From contig UQCY01000021.1 in the NCBI GenBank assembly GCA_900539645.1, forward strand, positions 1-20,034: a stretch of DNA of 20,034 nucleotides, written 5' to 3'. Origin of the DNA: an uncultured Clostridium sp. (GTDB lineage Bacteria > Bacillota > Clostridia > Peptostreptococcales > Peptostreptococcaceae). Under the pieces are notes generated by a model. That model was given only the letters and a program-made list of their open reading frames with translations. It was not told the origin of the DNA and did not search any database. Shown here piece by piece: positions 15,916-20,034 of the stretch; within the stretch, counting starts at the first letter, position 1, and the number at the start of each line of letters is the position of its first letter. A program made the position numbers and the translations under genes.

Positions 15916-15992
15916 CTGTAATGCCGCTCAGAAAAGGTTAAAATCCCAATGGGTACCTTTAATGGCGAGTTTGTGACCGAGGAGGTGTATTT
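15916..15992 (+). ncRNA. Ribosomal protein L21 leader (structured 5' UTR)
   Basis: The 77 or so bases between the promoter and rplU are GC-richer than other intergenic DNA and fold into nested pairings. AAAGGT (15933-15938) pairs with ACCTTT (15955-15960), CCC (15945-15947) with GGG (15951-15953) and GCC (15923-15925) with GGC (15964-15966). Position and structure fit the L21 leader class known upstream of rplU in Firmicutes, where it is thought to mediate feedback regulation by L21. Assignment to the class is from memory of the family; a covariance-model search would decide. Confidence 0.7.
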
Positions 15993-16304
15993 ATGTACGC
16001 TATAGTAAAAACTGGTGGAAAACAGTATAAAGTTTCAGAAGGTGACGTACTATTCGTTGAAAAATTAGAAGCTAATGCTGGTGACGTAGTTACTTTAAAC
16101 GATGTATTAGCTTGCTCAAAAGACGGTGAATTAGTATTAGGAAGCCCAGTAGTTGAAGGAGCATCTGTTCAGGCTAAAGTTTTAGAACAGGGAAAAGCTA
16201 AAAAAGTTGTTGTATTCAAATACAAAGCTAAAAAAGACTACAGAAGAAAACAGGGACATCGTCAGCCATACACTAAAATAGTAGTTGAAAAAATAAACGC
16301 TTAA
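15993..16304 (+). CDS. rplU: 50S ribosomal protein L21
   Basis: Large-subunit ribosomal protein binding 23S rRNA, 103 residues as usual. It starts with the hallmark [18 protein letters not shown], and the C-terminal block [15 protein letters not shown] is the classic L21 signature. The ATG at 15993 follows GAGGAGGTG (15979-15987), a near-perfect ribosome binding site, matching the need for high expression. It is the first gene after the strong promoter and leader and lies 5 bases ahead of prp. All glutamines use CAG. Confidence 0.98.
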   Translation: MYAIVKTGGKQYKVSEGDVLFVEKLEANAGDVVTLNDVLACSKDGELVLGSPVVEGASVQAKVLEQGKAKKVVVFKYKAKKDYRRKQGHRQPYTKIVVEKINA

Positions 16305-16309
16305 TTATC

Positions 16310-16627
16310 ATGATTAAAGTTAAATATTTTTACAATGACGATTTCCAATTAAAAGGATTTTCTGTAAAAGGACATGCTGAATATGCGGAGTACGGAAGAG
16401 ATATAGTTTGTGCAGCTGTTACAACTCATGCAATAGCGACAATTAATTCTCTAGATGTTTTACAGAAGGTCGAGTTCGAAAGCGTTGAAGCAGAAGAAGG
16501 AAATATTTCTTGTATAGTCAAAGATGATTGTATAGAAAAAGCTCAACTTCTATTACAGCACTTTCAACTAGCGATTCAAGAAATCAAACGGGAATACCCA
16601 AAAAATATAAAAATTCTTAAAAAATAG
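16310..16627 (+). CDS. prp: Ribosomal-processing cysteine protease Prp
   Basis: Prp (formerly YsxB, 105 residues) removes the N-terminal extension of ribosomal protein L27 in Firmicutes and related groups. The catalytic pair is visible: H22 in [12 protein letters not shown] and C34 in DIVCAAV, the same positions as in characterised Prp proteins. The gene sits between rplU and rpmA, its substrate gene, as in most Firmicutes. The ATG at 16310 comes five bases after the rplU stop and has no purine-rich Shine-Dalgarno sequence, so translation probably depends on ribosomes leaving rplU, which would keep the amount low. Its stop overlaps the rpmA binding site. It uses CAA for several glutamines, unlike its ribosomal neighbours. 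Confidence 0.95.
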   Translation: MIKVKYFYNDDFQLKGFSVKGHAEYAEYGRDIVCAAVTTHAIATINSLDVLQKVEFESVEAEEGNISCIVKDDCIEKAQLLLQHFQLAIQEIKREYPKNIKILKK

Positions 16628-16641
16628 GGGGTGACTTCCAA

Positions 16642-16932
16642 ATGTTAAAGATGAACTTACAGTTATTAGCATCTAAAAAAGGGGTAGGGTCTTCAAAGAA
16701 TGGTAGAGATTCTGTTTCTAAAAGATTAGGTGTTAAAAGATTCGATGGACAGTTAGTTACTTCAGGAAGTATATTAGTTAGACAGAGAGGAACTAAAATA
16801 CATCCAGGAAACAATGTTGGAAAAGGTGGAGATGACACTTTATTCGCATTAATAGACGGAACTGTTAAATTCGAAAGAAAAGACAAAAAAAGAAAAAAAG
16901 TTTCTGTATACCCAGTTTCAATAGCTGAATAA
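16642..16932 (+). CDS. rpmA: 50S ribosomal protein L27 (with cleavable N-terminal extension)
   Basis: Large-subunit protein whose N-terminal tail reaches the peptidyl-transferase centre, 96 residues. The Firmicute-type extension MLKMNLQLL precedes A10-SKKG. By homology with S. aureus, Prp cuts between residues 9 and 10 to expose the functional tail. The usual S. aureus Phe-Phe before the cut is Leu-Leu here. The conserved body follows: [30 protein letters not shown] and [10 protein letters not shown]. The ATG at 16642 has AGGGGGTGA (16626-16634) just upstream. A hairpin terminator begins 23 bases after the stop. Confidence 0.98.
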   Translation: MLKMNLQLLASKKGVGSSKNGRDSVSKRLGVKRFDGQLVTSGSILVRQRGTKIHPGNNVGKGGDDTLFALIDGTVKFERKDKKRKKVSVYPVSIAE

Positions 16933-16955
16933 TTACAGGACTACAGCTAAGAATG

Positions 16956-16982
16956 AAAAGGAGTGTATCAAACACTCCTTTT
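16956..16982 (+). terminator. Intrinsic terminator after rpmA
   Basis: A perfect 11-bp stem, AAAAGGAGTGT (16956-16966) and ACACTCCTTTT (16972-16982), with loop ATCAA. The U-run is short (TTTT, then ATAATATT). It closes the rplU-prp-rpmA operon and separates it from obgE. Confidence 0.88.
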
Positions 16983-16999
16983 ATAATATTCAAATAAAA

Positions 17000-17027
17000 T
17001 TGTACGGATTATATAAATTAATATAAA
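17000..17027 (+). promoter_or_regulatory. Candidate promoter for obgE-yhbY
   Basis: TTGTAC (17000-17005), a 16-base spacer and TATAAA (17022-17027). It lies just after the rpmA terminator and 50 bases before obgE, where a separate promoter is expected. The decamer ATATAAATTA is repeated in tandem here (17011-17030), so the exact -10 is uncertain. Confidence 0.45.
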
Positions 17028-17079
17028 TTAGAGTGAACGGAATAAATATAAATATCAAAAGAAAAGAAGGTGAAAAGAT

Positions 17080-18363
17080 ATGTTTATAGATAAAGCCAGA
17101 ATATTTGTTAAAGCCGGAAATGGTGGAAATGGGGCAGTATCTTTTAGAAGAGAAAAATATGTTCCAGCTGGAGGACCAGACGGTGGAGATGGTGGTAGAG
17201 GTGCTAGTATAATATTTGAAGTTGATACTGGGCTTAGAACACTTATGGATTTTAAATATAAGAAAAAATACAATGGAGAAAATGGTGGAGACGGTTCTAA
17301 AAAAAGAAGAGCTGGTAAAAACGGTGAAGACCTTGTATTAAAAGTTCCTCAGGGAACAATAGTAAGAGATGAAGCTACAGGACTTGTAATAGCTGACTTA
17401 AAGCACGAAGGTGATAGAGCGGTAATAGCTAAAGGTGGATACGGTGGTAAAGGTAATATGAACTTTGCCAACGCTGTAAGACAGGCACCTGCATTTGCAA
17501 AATCAGGTACTGACGGTGAAGAAAGATGGGTAGTACTAGAATTAAAAATGATAGCAGACGTTGGTCTACTAGGATTCCCAAATGTTGGTAAATCAACATT
17601 CTTATCAGTAGTAACAAAAGCTAAACCAAAGATAGCTAACTATCACTTCACAACACTTACACCAAACTTAGGTGTTGTTCAGACAGGATTTGGAGAAAGT
17701 TTTGTACTTGCAGATATACCGGGTATAATAGAGGGTGCATCTGAAGGTATAGGATTAGGACATGAATTCTTAAGACATGTGGAAAGAACAAAAGTATTAA
17801 TACATATAGTAGATATATCTGGATTAGAAGGTAGAGATCCAATAGATGATTTTGAAAAAATCAATGAAGAATTAAAACTATACAATGAAAGATTAGCTAC
17901 AAGACCTCAGGTAGTAGTAGCTAACAAAGCTGATATACTTTACGACGAATCTATATACGAAAACTTCAAAACAGAGATAGAATCAAGAGGATACAAAGTA
18001 TTCAAAATGTCTGCTGCGACAAGAGATGGTGTAGATGACGTTATAAAATATGTAACTCAGTTACTTGCTGAAGCAGAAGAAATAGAATTAGTATCAGAAA
18101 ATGAAATATATAGACCAGAACTTGATGCAAATAACGAAGAAGAAGGTCTACACATAGAACTTGGAGAAGATGGAGTATTTGAAGTAACTGGTAAAGCACT
18201 TAGAAGAATAATGTACTCTGTAAACTTCGACGATATGGAATCACTTCAGTACTTCCAGAATGCTATGGAAAGCCAGGGAGTATTCGACAAATTAAGAGAA
18301 ATGGGTATAGATGACGGAGATTTAGTAAGAATTTACGAACTAGAATTCGAATTCTATAACTAA
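17080..18363 (+). CDS. obgE: GTPase ObgE/CgtA (ribosome assembly and stress GTPase)
   Basis: Essential GTPase acting in 50S subunit maturation and ppGpp-linked stress control. The glycine-rich Obg fold (1-158) shows GNGGNGAVSFRREK and GGYGGKGN. The G domain shows G1 G165-FPNVGKST, G3 D212-IPG and G4 N282-K-A-D285. A C-terminal OCT domain (about 345-427) includes EDGVFEVTGKALRR. The 427 residues match Firmicute Obg. The ATG at 17080 has AAGAAGGTGA (17064-17073) ahead of it. The position after rplU-prp-rpmA is conserved in bacteria, and spo0B, which lies between rpmA and obg in B. subtilis, is absent here. yhbY follows after 48 bases. Confidence 0.97.
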   Translation: MFIDKARIFVKAGNGGNGAVSFRREKYVPAGGPDGGDGGRGASIIFEVDTGLRTLMDFKYKKKYNGENGGDGSKKRRAGKNGEDLVLKVPQGTIVRDEATGLVIADLKHEGDRAVIAKGGYGGKGNMNFANAVRQAPAFAKSGTDGEERWVVLELKMIADVGLLGFPNVGKSTFLSVVTKAKPKIANYHFTTLTPNLGVVQTGFGESFVLADIPGIIEGASEGIGLGHEFLRHVERTKVLIHIVDISGLEGRDPIDDFEKINEELKLYNERLATRPQVVVANKADILYDESIYENFKTEIESRGYKVFKMSAATRDGVDDVIKYVTQLLAEAEEIELVSENEIYRPELDANNEEEGLHIELGEDGVFEVTGKALRRIMYSVNFDDMESLQYFQNAMESQGVFDKLREMGIDDGDLVRIYELEFEFYN

Positions 18364-18411
18364 GATATAAATTTTAAAAAGATTAAATTATAAAAATAGA
18401 GGAGAAAAAAC

Positions 18412-18768
18412 ATGCTAAAAGGTAAACAGAGAGCTTATCTTAGATCACTTGCAAATACTTTAAAACCTACAGCACAGATAGGTAAAGAAGGTGTAACTGG
18501 AGCATTCTTAGATGAATTAGACAACCAGTTAAGAGCAAGAGAACTAGTTAAAATAACTATATTAGAAAATGCTGGATTAGATGCTAAAGAAACAGCAAAT
18601 GCAATATGTGAAGAATTAAGAGCTGAATTTGTTCAGGCTATAGGATTTAAATTCACTATATACAGAAAAAATAATGAACAGCCTAAAATACTATTCCCAG
18701 GACAGGCACCAGCAAAAGCTAAAAAAGATAACGGTAAAAAAAGAGTAACGAAAAGATCAGTACAATAA
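18412..18768 (+). CDS. yhbY: YhbY/CRS1-domain RNA-binding protein
   Basis: Small KH-like RNA-binding protein associated with the pre-50S ribosome. The CRM/YhbY domain occupies residues 1 to about 97: LKGKQRAYLRSLANTLKP, then the RNA-binding loop IGKEGVTGAFLDELD, and a final GFKFTIYRKN strand. A basic Lys/Arg/Ala tail follows (about 100-118), making it slightly longer than the usual 96-100 residues. The ATG at 18412 has AGAGGAGAAA upstream. It is probably co-transcribed with obgE, another 50S assembly factor. Its stop codon touches the terminator stem. Confidence 0.93.
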   Translation: MLKGKQRAYLRSLANTLKPTAQIGKEGVTGAFLDELDNQLRARELVKITILENAGLDAKETANAICEELRAEFVQAIGFKFTIYRKNNEQPKILFPGQAPAKAKKDNGKKRVTKRSVQ

Positions 18769-18806
18769 AAAAATAGCTGTTGCAAAAATCGCAACAGCTA
18801 TTTTTT
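18768..18806. terminator. Bidirectional intrinsic terminator between yhbY and rnz
   Basis: A perfect 16-bp inverted repeat, AAAAAATAGCTGTTGC (18768-18783) and GCAACAGCTATTTTTT (18791-18806), with a seven-base loop. It starts at the last base of the yhbY stop codon and ends inside the stop codon of the convergent rnz gene. T-runs exist in both directions, so it serves both genes. Confidence 0.94.
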
Positions 18807-19719
18807 ATTCAGGATATTTTATTTGAGTACTGAAACGATCGTATCCTATTATTGTGTTTTCAAATACACTTTTAGCATTATTTTCGAATACATTTGGGTC
18901 TTCTATAGAAGGGCTAAAATGAGTTAGAAGTAATTGTTTGACATTTCCCATTACAGCAAGTGATGCAGCCTCTCTAAACAGCATATGCTTGTTTTTAATA
19001 GCCTTTGAAATATCCATTTCGTCACCGTACATAGCTTCACAGATGAATAAATCAGCATCCTCTATAAATTCTGGTATAGTATCCAATGGTCTAGTATCTG
19101 TAATCATAGAAATTTTTATACCTTTTCTATCATCTCCAAGAACCATATCAGGTGTATAATTTACATCACCATCCATAATAGTCATTCCTTTTTGTAACAT
19201 ATTCCAGTATTTTCTAGGAACATTGTTTAACTGAGCCTTTTCAATATTAAATTTTGGATGCCTAGCAAAATAAAAATTATATCCTATACATTCAGTTGAA
19301 TGTTCTAATTCTATTGTTTCTATAGATAAATCTGATAAAATTGGATCTACAAGAGAGAATCTACCCTCTGGATTTTCAATTATATTCAATTTATATGGTA
19401 GTGTGATAAGAACTTGTATAGCATCCATAGCTTCTTTTATACCTACAGGACCAATAATTGTTACGGGTTTCTTTCTTTCACTATTTCCCATCGTAGAAAG
19501 CAATCCTATAAGACCTATTATATGATCACCATGAGTATGTGTTATGCAGATTAAATCTATATCCTTAAAACCGCAGCCTTTCATTTTCATAGATACTTGT
19601 GTGCCTTCGCCACAATCTACTAAAATTTTTCTCCCATTAAAATTCATAAAAAGAGAAGATAAAAATCTATTTGGTAGTGGAACATTTCCACCACATCCTA
19701 AAAGAGTTAAATTAACCAT
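18805..19719 (-). CDS. rnz: Ribonuclease Z (tRNA 3' processing endonuclease)
   Basis: Zinc-dependent metallo-beta-lactamase-fold endonuclease that trims the 3' end of tRNA precursors, mainly those lacking an encoded CCA. The 304 residues fit the short RNase Z form. All metal ligands are visible: H61-T-H63-G-D65-H66 (ITHTHGDH), H140, D208 in ITDTRPLD and H267 in LLTHFSP. The N-terminal LLGCGGNVPLPNR and VDCGEGTQ loops are typical; GGNVPLP varies from the common GTGSGVP pattern. The start ATG at 19719 has AGGAGGTAA (19729-19721 on the minus strand). A possible -10, TATAAT (19767-19762), lies upstream. Monocistronic and convergent to obgE-yhbY. Assignment as rnz rather than another MBL hydrolase rests on these motifs. 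Confidence 0.94.
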   Translation of the reverse strand: MVNLTLLGCGGNVPLPNRFLSSLFMNFNGRKILVDCGEGTQVSMKMKGCGFKDIDLICITHTHGDHIIGLIGLLSTMGNSERKKPVTIIGPVGIKEAMDAIQVLITLPYKLNIIENPEGRFSLVDPILSDLSIETIELEHSTECIGYNFYFARHPKFNIEKAQLNNVPRKYWNMLQKGMTIMDGDVNYTPDMVLGDDRKGIKISMITDTRPLDTIPEFIEDADLFICEAMYGDEMDISKAIKNKHMLFREAASLAVMGNVKQLLLTHFSPSIEDPNVFENNAKSVFENTIIGYDRFSTQIKYPE

Positions 19720-20034
19720 ATTACCTCCTAAAATACTAATAAAATTACAATAAATTAAAATATTATACTTGTTTAATAAAATTATATTAAAAAAATGATA
19801 AAAAAATCTTATTAAAGTTAAAATTGTAACTTATTTGTAATTATAAAATCTGAAATATATAATATAATAATTGTAACATCAATATGATTAAAATGAATAT
19901 ATTTTTGCTATAATAAAAGTAGAAAAATGATTTTTTCTTAAAAAATGAAAATTGACAGTGACTACATAAACACCTAATTTTTGGTTTTGTTAACTTGATA
20001 TGAAAAAAATACTCTCGAAACAAAAAATAAATCG
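19720..20034. other. AT-rich intergenic region at the window edge
   Basis: On the minus strand TATAAT (19767-19762) with a weak TTAATA 17 bases upstream could drive rnz. On the plus strand there is an extended -10, TGCTATAAT (19906-19914), and separately TTGACA (19952-19957), which has only TAATTT 17 bases downstream. An A/T-only inverted repeat lies near 19930-19947. An ATG at 20000 stays open to the window end but has no ribosome binding site. No gene can be supported here. Confidence 0.5.
19906..19914 (+). promoter_or_regulatory. Possible extended -10 promoter reading out of the window
   Basis: TGCTATAAT is a complete extended -10 element; there is no convincing -35 at 16-18 bases. It would serve a gene beyond the right edge. 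Base composition makes a chance match possible. Confidence 0.3.

Noticed and set aside
19841..20023. Minus-strand open frame of 60 residues at the right edge
   Set aside because: Phe/Leu/Lys low-complexity translation of AT-rich non-coding DNA, without a convincing binding site.
20000..20034. Possible plus-strand gene start (ATG at 20000, MKKILSKQKIN)
   Set aside because: The frame stays open to the window end and could be real, but no Shine-Dalgarno sequence precedes it and only 11 residues are visible.
1..20034. CRISPR array, transposon, prophage, tRNA or rRNA
   Set aside because: I saw no regularly spaced direct repeats, transposase or integrase motifs, tRNA cloverleaf or rRNA sequence.

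Overview
The window is a low-GC (roughly 30% by eye), AT/ATA/AGA-rich chromosome segment of a Gram-positive anaerobe. Gene content and order (maf-radC-mreBCD-pbp2-minCDE-rodA, flavodiiron protein, radical SAM pair, rng, rplU-prp-rpmA-obgE-yhbY) fit Clostridia, most likely Peptostreptococcaceae (relatives of Clostridioides difficile). The family is inferred from remembered synteny and protein features; the species cannot be fixed from the sequence alone. No mobile element, CRISPR array, tRNA or rRNA was seen. Almost all of the window is conserved housekeeping DNA.

Layout: (1) 1-282 is an AT-rich upstream region with an extended -10 promoter candidate. (2) 283-10297 is a plus-strand cell-shape and division cluster: maf, radC, mreB, mreC, mreD, a very large class B PBP (PBP2/MrdA), minC, minD, minE and rodA. 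It ends in a strong hairpin at 10303-10336. MreBCD, PBP2 and RodA form the elongation machinery, and MinCDE places the division septum. (3) A convergent minus-strand flavodiiron protein gene (10349-11551) with its own promoter handles O2 or NO. (4) 11882-15840, plus strand: a B12-binding-type radical SAM protein, its DUF2344 partner overlapping by one base, and RNase E/G. (5) 15881-16982: a near-perfect sigma-A promoter, a structured L21 leader, then rplU, the L27-processing protease prp and rpmA, closed by a terminator. (6) 17080-18768: obgE and yhbY, closed by a bidirectional terminator shared with the convergent ribonuclease Z gene (18805-19719). (7) 19720-20034 is an AT-rich divergent region at the window edge.

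Compared with the well-known Bacillus subtilis order, spoIVFA/spoIVFB and spo0B are absent from the expected places, and minE, rodA, the flavodiiron gene, the radical SAM pair and rng are present. Points that most deserve a second look: the thiol/histidine cluster beside the PBP2 active site and its large insertions; the functionally undefined radical SAM/DUF2344 pair with a second cysteine cluster; the Prp/L27 pair with a Leu-Leu processing site; and the near-exclusive CAG glutamine codon in an AT-rich genome. I found no clearly new multi-gene system.
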